A DNA stretch of 64,000 bases from Chitinivorax sp. B. GTDB taxonomy: Bacteria; Pseudomonadota; Gammaproteobacteria; Burkholderiales; SCOH01. This document shows, one piece after another, positions 1 through 10,112 of this stretch (the first letter of the stretch is position 1; each line of letters starts with the position of its first letter). The position numbers and the translations under genes are program-made. The stretch spans positions 54,202 to 118,201 of the forward strand of contig NZ_SCOH01000015.1 of the NCBI RefSeq assembly GCF_005503445.1, given 5' to 3'. The notes beneath the pieces are model-generated. The model did not search any database and had not been told where the DNA came from. It saw only the letters and a program-made list of their open reading frames with translations.

Positions 1-899
1 CGATTCATGACCCGGTAGCGGCGCTGGATTATGCAGCACGTCTGCGCGCGTTGGCAGACGAGCTTTCCGATACCTTATATGTTGTCATGCGTACTTACTT
101 CGAAAAGCCACGCACCACGGTAGGCTGGAAGGGCTTGATCAATGATCCGTATCTGGATGGTAGTTGTCGGATAGCTGAGGGAATGTATTTGGCCCGCGAG
201 CTGATGTTGAAGGTCAATGCATTGGGCTTGCCGCTGGCGGCAGAAGCACTGGACCTGTTTTCAACTCCCTATCTGGGTGATTTGGTCAGTTGGACCGCCA
301 TCGGTGCCCGGACCACCGAATCACAGCCACATCGCGAAATGTCGTCGGGTCTACCGACGCCGGTTGGCTTCAAGAATGGTACCGATGGTAATGTGGAAAC
401 TGCGATCCATGCCATGTCTGCTGCGGCACGTTCTCACACCTTTCTGGGAGTGGATGAGCAAGGCCGCACGGCTGTATTGCGTACCCCGGGCAACCGCCAT
501 GGCCATTTGATTCTACGCGGTGGCGGTGGCCGACCCAATTACGATTCGGTCAGCGTCATGCAGGCAGAAGCGGTATTGGCCAAGCACCACTTGCCAGCCA
601 ACATTGTTATCGACTGCGCTCATGGCAATTCCAACAAGCAACCGCAGCGCCAACCTTTGGTCATGGCGGATGTGGTCAACCAGATTGAACAGGGTAACCG
701 TTCGATTGTGGGGGTGATGGTCGAGAGTTTTCTCGAGGCTGGTAGCCAGCCTGTCCTGCCAGAACGTCACCGGATGCGTTATGGCTGCTCAATCACGGAT
801 GCCTGCATTGACTGGACCACCACAGAGACCATGTTGCGTCAGGCACACCAGCGGTTGCGCCCGATTGTGGCAGAGCGTCTGTTGGAATCCGCGGCCTGA
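1..899 (+). CDS. aroG: 3-deoxy-7-phosphoheptulonate (DAHP) synthase, class I, 5'-partial
   Basis: This enzyme condenses phosphoenolpyruvate with erythrose-4-phosphate in the first step of the shikimate pathway, in the cytoplasm. The frame is open from base 3 and enters the window inside the N-terminal SIHDP region (IHDPVAALDY), so the true start lies upstream; the in-frame TTG at 51 is not the start. Diagnostic class I motifs follow in order: YFEKPRTTVGWKGL (phosphoenolpyruvate/metal region), VGFKNGTDG, RGGGGRPNYD and the metal-binding CAHGNSNK. The C-terminus looks complete. The feedback class (Phe, Tyr or Trp sensitive) cannot be read here because the N-terminal regulatory residues are missing. 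Confidence 0.96.
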   Translation, partial: IHDPVAALDYAARLRALADELSDTLYVVMRTYFEKPRTTVGWKGLINDPYLDGSCRIAEGMYLARELMLKVNALGLPLAAEALDLFSTPYLGDLVSWTAIGARTTESQPHREMSSGLPTPVGFKNGTDGNVETAIHAMSAAARSHTFLGVDEQGRTAVLRTPGNRHGHLILRGGGGRPNYDSVSVMQAEAVLAKHHLPANIVIDCAHGNSNKQPQRQPLVMADVVNQIEQGNRSIVGVMVESFLEAGSQPVLPERHRMRYGCSITDACIDWTTTETMLRQAHQRLRPIVAERLLESAA

Positions 900-902
900 A
901 TG

Positions 903-928
903 GCTTTGCCCCCTCAAGGGGGTAAAGC
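903..928 (+). terminator. Hairpin after aroG, terminator-like
   Basis: Directly after the aroG stop, GCTTT-G-CCCCC (903-913), loop TCAA and GGGGG-T-AAAGC (918-928) can form an 11-bp stem with one G-T wobble. No T-run follows, so it may be a weak terminator or a 3'-end stabiliser. Confidence 0.5.
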
Positions 929-1379
929 ATCATATGGCGCACAAAATTGCATGGACGCAGGCCCGCCAGTACCTGCATTGTTGAACTCTCCGCTACAAAA
1001 CAACATGCTGCATATCGTCTTCATTTCCCCAGTGTGTGGACAGGTTCACCACTTCTGATTCAGTCAACCCACGCGTTGGTTGTCAAATACGTCAAGGCGG
1101 GCCGATTGCTCGACCTGGCCCACCAATTACGATAGTCTTCGTCACGTTATTGAACTTGGCATCAACAGGCAGCAAGGGCTGGTCCAGTAGTTGCATAGTG
1201 GTCCCTGGTCGCTGGGCTGCGAAATTGGCGGTATTCGCCTGCATAGTGGGAAGCCACTGTCAAGAGGTTGCATGAAAAAGCGAAACGATAATCGGCCAAG
1301 TGATGCTGAAAATGCCCAGTGGGCGGGCACACAGGCATGCACCGGCCAATGTGGCCGGTAATTGAGTAGGGCCGGATTC
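929..1379. other. Gene-free stretch upstream of the Wadjet operon
   Basis: About 450 bases with no convincing gene; the open frames here have no family resemblance and overlap one another on both strands. The stretch should carry the jet operon promoter, but I see no clear -35/-10 pair. Its only structural feature is the perfect inverted repeat at 1341-1359. Confidence 0.5.
1341..1359 (+). promoter_or_regulatory. Perfect inverted repeat upstream of jetA
   Basis: ACCGGCCA-atg-TGGCCGGT is a perfect 8-bp dyad ending 20 bases before the jetA ATG. It could be an operator or a 5'-UTR hairpin close to the ribosome-binding region. No regulator gene is adjacent. Confidence 0.35.
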
Positions 1380-2834
1380 ATGCTGGATTACTCAACACTG
1401 GAAACCCTACGAACCCATCACCCAGCCTGGCGGCTGTTGGCGTCGCCACATGCACCGCTGGTTGGTAGCTTTCTGCAACGGGTGTTTGTGTTACCCAATG
1501 TGCGGGCCATGGCACAGGCCGATCTGGCCGAAGTGCTTGAGGACGAATTGTTTGCACTGCGCGAACGGCTGGGAGCGGATGCTTTCCCAAAATCGGCGCT
1601 GGAATATCTGAATGACTGGGCCGCGCCGGATAAGGGGTGGTTGCGCAAATACTACCGACAAGGGTCGGATGAGCCACAATTCGACCTGACACCGGCTACC
1701 GAAAAGGCCATTGCCTGGTTGACGACGCTGGCGGAGCGCAGCTTCGTGGGTACCGAATCCCGTCTGCTGACCTTGTTTGATCTGTTGCGGCAGATGAGTG
1801 AGGGCAGCGAAACTGACCCGGCCCTACGCATGGCAGAACTTCAGAAACGACGTGACGAGATCGATGCCGACATGGCACGCCTGGCGGCAGGGGATCTGGT
1901 CGTGCTGGACGATACGGCGCTGAAGGACCGTTTTCAGCAATTCAACCAATTGGCGCGCGAATTGCTGATGGATTTCCGGGAAGTGGAACACAACTTTCGC
2001 CAGCTGGACCGCCGAGTGCGCGAGCGCATTGCATTGTGGGAAGGCGCCAAAGGGGCGCTGCTGGAAGAAATCATGGGCGAGCGTGATGCCATCGCTGACT
2101 CGGATCAGGGGCGCAGCTTTCGGGCATTTTGGGACTTTCTGATGTCAAGCCGGCGGCAGGAGGAGTTGTCCGAGTTACTGGAGCGGGTGCTGGCGTTGCC
2201 GCCTGTGGTGGAATTGAAACCTGATGTGCGCACCCGGCGAGTGCATTACGATTGGCTGGAAGCGGGTGAACACACACAGCGCATGGTTGCACAGTTGTCA
2301 CAACAATTACGGCGCTTTCTGGACGACCAGGCATGGCTGGAAAACCGACGTATCATGGATATCCTGCGCAGTATCGAATCGCGTGCTCTGGCGCTACGTG
2401 GCGTATCGCCACAAGGTGAACTGATGCAGATCGATGACTTTGCAGCCGACATCGAGCTGCCAATGGAACGACCTTTACACACCCCGGCACATAAGTCGTT
2501 GATTGCAGCGGTGACGCTGGAATCAGGGGAAGTTGAGGACGTGGATGCCGGCGTATTGTTTTCGCAGGTGGTGGTGGATCGTGTCCAATTGGCTCGCCAT
2601 GTGCGCCAAGCATTACAGACCCGGTCGCAAGTGACACTTGCCGAGCTGACGACACAATTTCCGTTGCAACAGGGGGTGGCAGAACTGGTCGCCTATCTAC
2701 AACTGGGGAGTGATGCATTCAAGGCCATGGTGGATGAAACGGTGACCGATACCATCGATTGGCAGATTGTTGAAACGGATGGCAGCCACACGGTGCGTCG
2801 CGCCCGGCTGCCCCGCATGATTTTTGTGAGATAG
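1380..2834 (+). CDS. jetA: Wadjet protein JetA (DUF3375, MksF-like kleisin)
   Basis: A 484-residue DUF3375 protein, the kleisin-like subunit that links the SMC ATPase heads in a type I Wadjet complex. Length and N-terminus (MLDYSTLETLRTHHPAWRLL) fit the family. The middle is long and helical with charged heptads, as expected for a kleisin. I chose ATG 1380 over the in-frame TTG at 1362 because homologues begin near the helix LETLR. It is the first gene of jetABCD, and jetB starts 2 bases after its stop. Identification rests on the family pattern plus the diagnostic four-gene order. Confidence 0.93.
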   Translation: MLDYSTLETLRTHHPAWRLLASPHAPLVGSFLQRVFVLPNVRAMAQADLAEVLEDELFALRERLGADAFPKSALEYLNDWAAPDKGWLRKYYRQGSDEPQFDLTPATEKAIAWLTTLAERSFVGTESRLLTLFDLLRQMSEGSETDPALRMAELQKRRDEIDADMARLAAGDLVVLDDTALKDRFQQFNQLARELLMDFREVEHNFRQLDRRVRERIALWEGAKGALLEEIMGERDAIADSDQGRSFRAFWDFLMSSRRQEELSELLERVLALPPVVELKPDVRTRRVHYDWLEAGEHTQRMVAQLSQQLRRFLDDQAWLENRRIMDILRSIESRALALRGVSPQGELMQIDDFAADIELPMERPLHTPAHKSLIAAVTLESGEVEDVDAGVLFSQVVVDRVQLARHVRQALQTRSQVTLAELTTQFPLQQGVAELVAYLQLGSDAFKAMVDETVTDTIDWQIVETDGSHTVRRARLPRMIFVR

Positions 2835-2836
2835 GG

Positions 2837-3457
2837 ATGGATGAGTCACAAATGCCGGCAAACGGTGCGGATTTGTCAGTGTTGACAATCACGCTGCTTA
2901 AAGGGGTGCTGTACCGCGAAGGGGACGAACGACTGTGGGGCGCGCTGCTTAATCTGCAGGCACGGGTGCGTGACTATATACAAGTGTTGGGCCTGGAACT
3001 GGTGCTGGATGAGGTGGAAGGCTACGCCTTCCTTCGGGCTCGACCCGAGCTTGAGGAAGCGGCGACCAAGTTGCCGCGCTTGATGGTACGACGGCCATTG
3101 TCGTTTCCGGTCAGTCTGTTGCTGGCCTTGTTACGCAAGAAAATGGCAGAGTTCGATGCCGGTGGCAACGACACCCGGCTGGTACTGTCTCGTGACGAGA
3201 TTGTCGAATTGATCCGAGTCTTTTTGCCCGATAGCAGTAACGAAGCGCGACTGATTGACCAGATCGAAACCCATCTGAACAAGGTGGTGGAACTTGGCTT
3301 TCTGCGCCGTTTGAAGGTCACCAATGGCCCAGCCGGTTACGAAGTGCGGCGGATACTCAAAGCGTTTATCGATGCCCAATGGTTGGCCGAGTTCGACGGC
3401 AGGCTCGCCGCCTATCAGCTACAGCTGGCAGGTCGCGAAGGAGCTGGCGATGAATGA
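2837..3457 (+). CDS. jetB: Wadjet protein JetB (DUF4194, MksE-like)
   Basis: A 206-residue DUF4194 protein, the KITE/MksE-like winged-helix subunit that binds the kleisin JetA. Typical features are an early helix with [15 protein letters not shown], the segment GYAFLRARP, and the conserved [18 protein letters not shown]. The reading frame overlaps the start of jetC by 8 bases (ATGAATGA at 3450-3457), which indicates translational coupling and fixed stoichiometry. It acts in the cytoplasm on DNA with JetA and JetC. Confidence 0.93.
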   Translation: MDESQMPANGADLSVLTITLLKGVLYREGDERLWGALLNLQARVRDYIQVLGLELVLDEVEGYAFLRARPELEEAATKLPRLMVRRPLSFPVSLLLALLRKKMAEFDAGGNDTRLVLSRDEIVELIRVFLPDSSNEARLIDQIETHLNKVVELGFLRRLKVTNGPAGYEVRRILKAFIDAQWLAEFDGRLAAYQLQLAGREGAGDE

Positions 3458-6400
3458 CCCAAGCCTGACTGGTCTCGATGTTGTCACCGACGATGCACTG
3501 GCGGGCTTCCGCCTGACGCGGTTGGAAGTCTACAACTGGGGCACCTTCGACGGCCGGGTGTGGACATTGACACTGGATGGCCGAAATGGCCTCCTGACCG
3601 GCGACATCGGCTCGGGCAAGTCCACCCTGGTCGATGCGATCACCACGCTGCTGGTCCCGGCCAACCGTGTTGCTTACAACAAGGCAGCCGGGGCGGACAG
3701 CAAGGAACGCACGCTGCGTTCGTACGTACTGGGGCATTACAAATCCGAACGTAACGAGGTGACCGGTACGGCCAAACCAGTCAGTCTGCGCGATACCAAT
3801 CAATATTCGGTCATTCTTGGCGTGTTCCACAATGCAGGTTACAACCAGACGATCACTGTGGCGCAGGTATTCTGGCTGAAAGACCCCCAAGGCCAGCCCG
3901 CACGCTTCTTTGTGGGGGCGGAACGTGACTTGTCGATTGCTGGTGATTTCACCCAGTTTGGCACTGACATTGCTCAGTTGCGTAAACGGCTGCGAAAACT
4001 GGGGGCGCATGTCGACGATAGCTTCAAAGAGTACTGTGCCTGGTTCAAGCGCCGTTTCGGCATTGATAATGATCAGGCGTTGGAACTGTTTCACCAGACG
4101 GTGTCGATGAAGTCAGTGGGGAATCTGACCGATTTCGTGCGTAGTCACATGTTGGAGCCCTTCGATGTGGCGCCGCGTATCTCGGCACTGATCACCCATT
4201 TCGACGATCTGAACCGTGCTCATGAAGCCGTGCTGAGGGCCAAACATCAAGTTGTGCTGTTGACCCCGCTGGTGGCCGATTGCCAACGCCATGAAACCAT
4301 GGTGACGCAGATTGATGAGCTGCGCTGTTGCCGAGACGCACTGAAAGCCTATTTCGGCCGCCTCAAACTGGGTTTGCTGACGCAGCGGATGGCCGCGCTG
4401 CAAGCGGAATGGGACAAGCTGGATGCGTTGGTGTCGCGACTGAATGAGCGCCGGGATCAGCAACGTAGCCAGATCGACGAACTGAAGCAAGCCGTGGCAA
4501 ACAATGGCGGTGACCGCCTGGCCCGGTTAGCAGCTGAGATCAACAAGCTGGAAACGTTGCGTAACGCCCGCCAGGCAAAGGCCGAACGTTATGCGGCCCT
4601 CACGACCAACCTTGGAGAGCCGGCGGCAACGGATCAAGTGTCATTTTTGGCGCAACGGGCACAGTTTGTTGCCATGCAGGAAACCTTGGCCAGCCAGGAC
4701 GCCGATCTGCAGAATACCTTGACCGAGAACATGGTCACCTTGCGGCAAGGCCGTCAGGCTCACGCGGAACTGTCTGCTGAAATTGACAGCCTGAAGCGGC
4801 GGCGAAGCAATATCGACGATCAGCAGATCCGTATCCGTGCTGCCTTGTGTGCGGCGTTGGGGATTACTGAAGTGGCAATGCCATTTGCAGGCGAGCTACT
4901 GCAACTGCGGGACGACGAGCGCGACTGGGAAGGTGCCGCAGAACGCCTGTTGCGTAGCTTCGGCCTGTCGCTATTGGTCCCGGACGAGCATTATGCGGCT
5001 GTCGCGGATTGGGTGGATCGTAGTCATCTGAAAGCCCGGTTGGTGTATTTCCGGGTGCGGGCGATACGTGGCAGTGAGTTGCCAATGTTGCACCGTGATT
5101 CGTTGGTGCACAAGCTGATCATCAAGCCCGACTCACCGTTCTATGACTGGCTGGAACGCGAACTGGCGCATCGCTTCGATGTGGCCTGCTGTACTACGCC
5201 GGATCAATTCCGGCGCGAGGCGCGTGCCATGACCCAGGCCGGACAGATCAAAGATCCGTCGGGGCGGCACGAGAAAGATGACCGGCACCTGATTACTGAT
5301 CGCAGCCGCTATGTGCTGGGTTGGACCAACGCAGCCAAGATCGATGCCATGTCCGCCAAGTGCTGTCAGATGGAAGCGATGTTGGCAGGTACGGCCAGCC
5401 GCATCAGCCAGATACAGGCCAAACGGAATGCTTTGACTGAACGCTTGACCAGTTTGGCCCGCCTGCAGGAATTCATTGATTTCAATGAGCTGAACTGGAC
5501 GGTGCTGACCAGCGAGATTGCCGCGTTGACCGATGAGTTGCGTCAGCTGGAAACGGCATCTGACGTATTGACGCAGTTGACCAGCCGGCTTCATGCGGTT
5601 CAGGAAGGGTTGGCGCAGACTGAATCGACACTGGACGTGGCGCGAGACAAGCGATCCAGGCTTGCGCAACGGCGCAGCGATGCCGATGTGCTGAAAGCCA
5701 AAACACATACCTTGTTGGCCGGTGAAGCCGACAGCAGTGCGCTGACCGACAAATTGCAGCCCATGCGGGCAGAGGCGTTGGGTGAACATCATCTGACGGT
5801 CGAATCCTGCGATGGCCGTGAGCAGGAGGTACGTGACTGGCTGCAAAAGCGCATTGATGCAGAGTCACAAAAACTGCAGCGGCTGCGAGATCGGATCATT
5901 CAGGCGATGATGGCCTTCAAGGAGCATTTCAAGCTGGAATCGGCCGAGTTTGACGCCAGCATCGATGCTGCCTTTGAGTACCAGAACCTGCTGATGCAAT
6001 TGGGTCGTGACGATTTGCCACGTTTTGAAGCCCGTTTCAAGGAGCTGCTCAACGTCAATACCATCAACGAGATCGCCAACTTCAACGCGCAGTTGGCTCG
6101 GGAGCGGGAAACCATCAAGGAACGGATCGCCCGCATCAACGAATCGTTGACGCAGATTGATTACAATCCGGGGCGTTACATCGAACTGGCTCTACAGGTG
6201 ACGCAGGATGCCGATATCCGAGATTTTCAGGGTGAACTGCGTGCCTGTACCGAAGGTACATTGACTGGATCGGACGATAATCAGTATTCCGAAGCCAAGT
6301 TTCTGCAGGTGAAAGCCATCATCGATCGCTTTCGTGGCCGTGATGGGTTGTCGGATCAAGATCGGCGTTGGACGGCAAAGGTCACCGATGTCCGCAACTG

Positions 6401-6818
6401 GTTTGTATTTGCCGCCAGTGAGCGATGGCGGACGGATGATACTGAATATGAGCATTATTCGGATTCCGGCGGCAAATCGGGTGGGCAGAAAGAAAAGTTG
6501 GCCTATACCATCCTGGCTGCTAGCCTCGCCTATCAGTTTGGGTTGGAGTGGGGGGCGGTACGCTCGCGTTCATTCCGATTTGTGGTGATCGATGAGGCAT
6601 TTGGCCGTGGTTCGGATGAATCGGCCCAATATGGCCTGCGCCTATTCGCCAAGCTCAATCTACAGTTGTTGATCGTGACTCCACTGCAAAAAATCCACAT
6701 CATCGAGCCGTTCGTATCCCATGTGGGCTTTGTGCATAACGAGTATGGGCGGGCTTCCAAGTTGCGCAATCTGTCCATTGAGGCCTATCAGGACGAGAAG
6801 GCGAGGCTGCTGCAATGA
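3450..6818 (+). CDS. jetC: Wadjet ATPase JetC (SMC/MukB-like, SbcC-Rad50 fold)
   Basis: A 1122-residue SMC-like ATPase that is the loop-extruding motor of the Wadjet complex. Walker [10 protein letters not shown] lies at residues 51-59. Long charged coiled coils surround a central hinge-like part. The ABC signature SGGQKEK is near residue 1010 and Walker B FVVIDEAF near 1042-1049. The start at ATG 3450 is preceded by GAAGGAG six bases upstream; the frame stays open further upstream, but only inside jetB. The gene ends in an ATGA overlap with jetD. Family knowledge: JetABC senses small circular DNA by extrusion and presents it to JetD for cutting. Confidence 0.95.
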   Translation: MNDPSLTGLDVVTDDALAGFRLTRLEVYNWGTFDGRVWTLTLDGRNGLLTGDIGSGKSTLVDAITTLLVPANRVAYNKAAGADSKERTLRSYVLGHYKSERNEVTGTAKPVSLRDTNQYSVILGVFHNAGYNQTITVAQVFWLKDPQGQPARFFVGAERDLSIAGDFTQFGTDIAQLRKRLRKLGAHVDDSFKEYCAWFKRRFGIDNDQALELFHQTVSMKSVGNLTDFVRSHMLEPFDVAPRISALITHFDDLNRAHEAVLRAKHQVVLLTPLVADCQRHETMVTQIDELRCCRDALKAYFGRLKLGLLTQRMAALQAEWDKLDALVSRLNERRDQQRSQIDELKQAVANNGGDRLARLAAEINKLETLRNARQAKAERYAALTTNLGEPAATDQVSFLAQRAQFVAMQETLASQDADLQNTLTENMVTLRQGRQAHAELSAEIDSLKRRRSNIDDQQIRIRAALCAALGITEVAMPFAGELLQLRDDERDWEGAAERLLRSFGLSLLVPDEHYAAVADWVDRSHLKARLVYFRVRAIRGSELPMLHRDSLVHKLIIKPDSPFYDWLERELAHRFDVACCTTPDQFRREARAMTQAGQIKDPSGRHEKDDRHLITDRSRYVLGWTNAAKIDAMSAKCCQMEAMLAGTASRISQIQAKRNALTERLTSLARLQEFIDFNELNWTVLTSEIAALTDELRQLETASDVLTQLTSRLHAVQEGLAQTESTLDVARDKRSRLAQRRSDADVLKAKTHTLLAGEADSSALTDKLQPMRAEALGEHHLTVESCDGREQEVRDWLQKRIDAESQKLQRLRDRIIQAMMAFKEHFKLESAEFDASIDAAFEYQNLLMQLGRDDLPRFEARFKELLNVNTINEIANFNAQLARERETIKERIARINESLTQIDYNPGRYIELALQVTQDADIRDFQGELRACTEGTLTGSDDNQYSEAKFLQVKAIIDRFRGRDGLSDQDRRWTAKVTDVRNWFVFAASERWRTDDTEYEHYSDSGGKSGGQKEKLAYTILAASLAYQFGLEWGAVRSRSFRFVVIDEAFGRGSDESAQYGLRLFAKLNLQLLIVTPLQKIHIIEPFVSHVGFVHNEYGRASKLRNLSIEAYQDEKARLLQ

Positions 6819-7987
6819 GTTGGACGCAACCGGCCGATCTCTGTGCGCAAGTACAGCGATGGTGGGATCGTGGTGAGCTGCTTGCAGCCCTGGTTACGGG
6901 GGAGGCGTTGTATCCTCGACGCCTGGTGCTAAAAACGCCGAATTCTGCGGACTTGTCTGATCACTTTGAGGCTGTACGCAACTGGATCGCCGCCTTGCGT
7001 ACCCTGACCTGGTGCCGTATTGAATGGCGTCAAGTGTCGCACAGGGTGCTGGGTAGCAATGCCGTGCCGCAGACTGCCTGGGTCGATGATTTGAATGCCG
7101 CACTGGGCGCGATCGGCCGCAAGCAGGAGGCGGGGCAGTTTACCGCACTGCTTACCCTGACTCGGCAACACCAGCCCAGTTTGCTGCCGTGGCTTGCCAA
7201 ACGACCGTTACGGGCGCTGGAACTGGCTGAGGCGTGGCCGTGTTTGTTGTCGATCGTTGGCTGGCTGCAAGCCCATCCCCGGCCTGGTATCTATTTGCGG
7301 CAGGTTGATCTGCCAGGGGTGGACAGCAAGTTCATCGAAACCCATCGTAGCGTGCTGTCGGAATGGCTGGATCTGGCGTTGCCGTCCATATCGGTGGAGG
7401 CAGGTTGTACCGGCGTGGCACAGTTTGCGGCACGCTATGGATTTCGCGACAAACCGGCACGGGTTCGCTTTCGCCCCCTGGATGATGGGTTGATCATGTT
7501 ACCTGGCGCGACCCGGCCAGATATCACGCTGGATGCGGACAGTTTCGCAGCGTTGGATTTACCGGTAAGGCGGGTGTTCATTACTGAAAACGAAATCAAT
7601 TTTCTGGCTTTTCCCGATATGCCGGGCAGCTTGGTTATCTTCGGTGCAGGATACGGTTGGGACGCGCATGCTGGAGCCAAGTGGTTGAACCGGTGCACTG
7701 TGCATTACTGGGGTGACATCGACACCCACGGTTTTGCCATTTTGGATCAGTTACGCAGTCGCTTTGCCCATGTCGAATCGTTGTTGATGGATGGCGCCAC
7801 GCTGCATGCGCATCAATCGGCCTGGGGCAAGGAGCCCAACCCGGTACGGCATGATTTGCCCAGGCTGACGGATCAGGAGAAAGTGATCTACGACCAGCTG
7901 CGTGACAACGATATTCAGGTAGATCTGCGGCTGGAACAGGAAAAGGTGGGGTTTGCCTGGCTACAAACTGCACTGGGTAAGCTATAG
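6815..7987 (+). CDS. jetD: Wadjet nuclease JetD (DUF3322/DUF2220, Toprim-like)
   Basis: A 390-residue nuclease subunit with an N-terminal DUF3322 part and a C-terminal DUF2220 Toprim-like domain. Candidate catalytic acids are intact: E258 and E260 in FITENEIN, and D301/D303 in GDIDTHG. In characterised type I Wadjet systems JetD cleaves plasmid DNA that JetABC has extruded. It overlaps jetC by 4 bases (ATGA) and is the last operon gene. All four components are full length with no frameshift, so the system should be functional. Confidence 0.93.
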   Translation: MSWTQPADLCAQVQRWWDRGELLAALVTGEALYPRRLVLKTPNSADLSDHFEAVRNWIAALRTLTWCRIEWRQVSHRVLGSNAVPQTAWVDDLNAALGAIGRKQEAGQFTALLTLTRQHQPSLLPWLAKRPLRALELAEAWPCLLSIVGWLQAHPRPGIYLRQVDLPGVDSKFIETHRSVLSEWLDLALPSISVEAGCTGVAQFAARYGFRDKPARVRFRPLDDGLIMLPGATRPDITLDADSFAALDLPVRRVFITENEINFLAFPDMPGSLVIFGAGYGWDAHAGAKWLNRCTVHYWGDIDTHGFAILDQLRSRFAHVESLLMDGATLHAHQSAWGKEPNPVRHDLPRLTDQEKVIYDQLRDNDIQVDLRLEQEKVGFAWLQTALGKL

Positions 7988-8076
7988 AGCATGTTGGCCC
8001 GCTATGGCCGTGTCATGTGACGTCTGCTATGCTGCAACGCAGCTCAATTCCCCAGCAAAATTGGACGTTTCCTATC

Positions 8077-9204
8077 ATGGCTTCCATTCTTCTATTACAT
8101 GCTACCGCCGGGGCTGGCCACACGCGTGCTGCACAGGCTGTGGCGGCTGCATTGCTGGCAAATGACCAGACCGATGTCCAGGTGACTGATATTCTGGCCT
8201 GCACCAGTTCCCTGTTCCGCAAGATGTATGTGAAGTCCTACATCGATCTGGTGCAGCATGCGCCCAGGTTGTGGGGGTATCTATACGAAAAGCACGACAA
8301 AATGCGAGCGGCAGACAGCAAGACTGCGCGTACACGGTTGTTGTTCGACAAGGCGAACAGCCGTCGCTTCAAGGACTTGCTGACAGAAACGAACCCCAAG
8401 GTGATTCTGTGTACACATTTTCTGCCATTGGAACTGCTATCCGATCGTAAGCAGCGTGGCAAGCTGACCACGCCGGTGCATGCGGTGATCACCGATGTCA
8501 GCCCACATGCATTCTGGGTTTATCCGCATATCGATCATTATCATGTTGCCAATGCAGCCAGTGCCCGCGAGTTGGAATGCAAAGGGATTCCACCAGAACG
8601 TATCAGCGTGACAGGTATTCCGGTTGATCCGATCTTTGCGCAGCAGACGTCGGCCCCGCAGATGCGTGCCCAATTGGGTTTGCCGGAGCGGCCAACCGTG
8701 CTGTTGCTGTCTGGTGGGTTTGGGGTGGGGCCGTTGCTGGACATGTTGAACTCGTTTGAAGGTGAGGACTGCGGCCTGAGCCTGGTGGTGGTTGCCGGCC
8801 GCAATGCCGAACTTGAAGCGGCTTGTCATGAACGAGCGCAAACGTTGAAGACGCCCGTAACAGTCCATGGCTTCGTCAACAATATCCATGAGCTGATGGA
8901 TGCGGCCGACCTGGTGGTGACCAAGCCCGGTGGGCTGACCACCAACGAAATCCTGGCAAAGGGCAAGCCAATGGCCTTGGTGGCGCCGATCCCAGGCCAG
9001 GAACAACGCAACTGTGAACACCTGCTGGAGGAAGGCGCGGCTGTGCGGCTGTATGATGTAGCCGATGCACGCTGGTTCTTCACCCAGTTGTTCAGTAACG
9101 CTGAAAAACTGGCCAGCATGCAGCATCACGCTCGTCGTGTTGCCCGGCCACAAGCTGCCATGCACATTGCTGACCACCTGTTACAGCAGTTGGTGGACGG
9201 TTGA
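8077..9204 (+). CDS. MGDG-synthase-like diacylglycerol glycosyltransferase (GT28/UgtP type)
   Basis: A 375-residue GT-B glycosyltransferase of the MurG/MGD/UgtP group, predicted to transfer a sugar from a UDP-sugar to diacylglycerol at the inner face of the membrane. The N-terminal loop HATAGAGHTRAAQAV matches the acceptor-side glycine loop of MGDG synthases. The C-terminal motif TKPGGLTTNEILAKGKP followed by PIPGQEQRN is the nucleotide-sugar signature. ATG 8077 matches the family N-terminus; the upstream in-frame ATG at 8017 would add an unrelated tail. An App1 phosphatase gene follows after 18 bases, suggesting linked glycolipid synthesis. Sugar specificity cannot be read from sequence. Confidence 0.85.
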   Translation: MASILLLHATAGAGHTRAAQAVAAALLANDQTDVQVTDILACTSSLFRKMYVKSYIDLVQHAPRLWGYLYEKHDKMRAADSKTARTRLLFDKANSRRFKDLLTETNPKVILCTHFLPLELLSDRKQRGKLTTPVHAVITDVSPHAFWVYPHIDHYHVANAASARELECKGIPPERISVTGIPVDPIFAQQTSAPQMRAQLGLPERPTVLLLSGGFGVGPLLDMLNSFEGEDCGLSLVVVAGRNAELEAACHERAQTLKTPVTVHGFVNNIHELMDAADLVVTKPGGLTTNEILAKGKPMALVAPIPGQEQRNCEHLLEEGAAVRLYDVADARWFFTQLFSNAEKLASMQHHARRVARPQAAMHIADHLLQQLVDG

Positions 9205-9222
9205 TGCAGAGCGATTGCTGGT

Positions 9223-10086
9223 ATGCAGAATATTATTGATGACGGCTGGGCCACCTTGGGAGGCTATCGTTTTTCCGGGCGCTTGACGGCGGATACGCAT
9301 CGCCCAGCTGCAGCCGGGAGTGGCCGGCTGCGTAGCACCTATCGTACACTGCGCATGCTGTTGGCCAGCAGTGCCGACGGCCCGGTCAATTGGTCGGTAG
9401 GTGGGCTGCATTGGGCTACCCGAGCAGACGAACACGGGTATTGGAGTTTGTCCGCAAATCAACCTTTACCACTTTCACCAGGTTGGTACCCTATCAGCAG
9501 CACCATTCCGCATAGCAGCCAAGCCCATGTGCTGGTGCCGGACCCACATAACCAGGTCGGCATCATTTCTGATATCGATGACACGATTCTGATTTCGGAT
9601 ATCTTCAGCAAGCGAAAGCTGGTCAAGCATGCATTGACGTTACCGCCAGAAGCCCGTCTGGTTGTGTCCGGCATGCCGGCCTTCTATCGTCAGCTGCTGG
9701 CAGTCAATCCCAATCCAGCACTCAGCCCAGTGTTTTATGTCTCGGCAACACCCAGGCAACTGACAGACAGCTTGCGACGTTTTCTGGCCAGGCACCAGTT
9801 TCCGCAAGGGGTGCTGATGTTGAAGGAAGTCAGTCGCCATAGTGCAGACCCGCTGTTCAAGCAACAGGCATACAAGCTGGAGCGGATCACGCAGATTCTG
9901 CATGCTTTCCCCGAAGTGAAATTTGTGCTGATCGGCGACGATGGTGAGCGGGACCCGGCAACCTATGCCGAGTTGCAACAGCAATTTCCTGATCGTATCG
10001 AGTCCGTGTGGATTCGGCACGTCATGCCCGGCCCAGCAAGCGAGTTGTCGGCCGGGCAGCGATATGTTGCGCCGTTATCGGTTTGA
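9223..10086 (+). CDS. App1-family phosphatidate phosphatase (DUF2183)
   Basis: A 287-residue HAD-like phosphatase of the App1/DUF2183 family. The catalytic DxDxT motif is present as ISDIDDTI, and a downstream acidic loop reads LIGDDGERDP. Between them lie the family segments SGMPAFYRQL and YVSATPRQL. App1 of yeast dephosphorylates phosphatidate to diacylglycerol. The location 18 bases after a diacylglycerol glycosyltransferase suggests that this enzyme supplies its acceptor. No signal peptide or membrane span is evident, so it is probably a soluble enzyme acting at the membrane surface. Confidence 0.85.
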   Translation: MQNIIDDGWATLGGYRFSGRLTADTHRPAAAGSGRLRSTYRTLRMLLASSADGPVNWSVGGLHWATRADEHGYWSLSANQPLPLSPGWYPISSTIPHSSQAHVLVPDPHNQVGIISDIDDTILISDIFSKRKLVKHALTLPPEARLVVSGMPAFYRQLLAVNPNPALSPVFYVSATPRQLTDSLRRFLARHQFPQGVLMLKEVSRHSADPLFKQQAYKLERITQILHAFPEVKFVLIGDDGERDPATYAELQQQFPDRIESVWIRHVMPGPASELSAGQRYVAPLSV

Positions 10087-10112
10087 GCTTGTAGCAACCG
10101 GGTTGATTGGGG

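Noticed and set aside
51..899. aroG read as a complete gene from TTG 51
   Set aside because: Conserved DAHP synthase residues continue upstream of base 51 to the window edge, so the gene is truncated.
5133..5846. Long minus-strand frames within jetC
   Set aside because: They are antisense to a gene with clear coding motifs and have no ribosome-binding sites or families.
8437..9177. A 246-residue minus-strand frame
   Set aside because: It is antisense to the diacylglycerol glycosyltransferase and has no recognisable domain.
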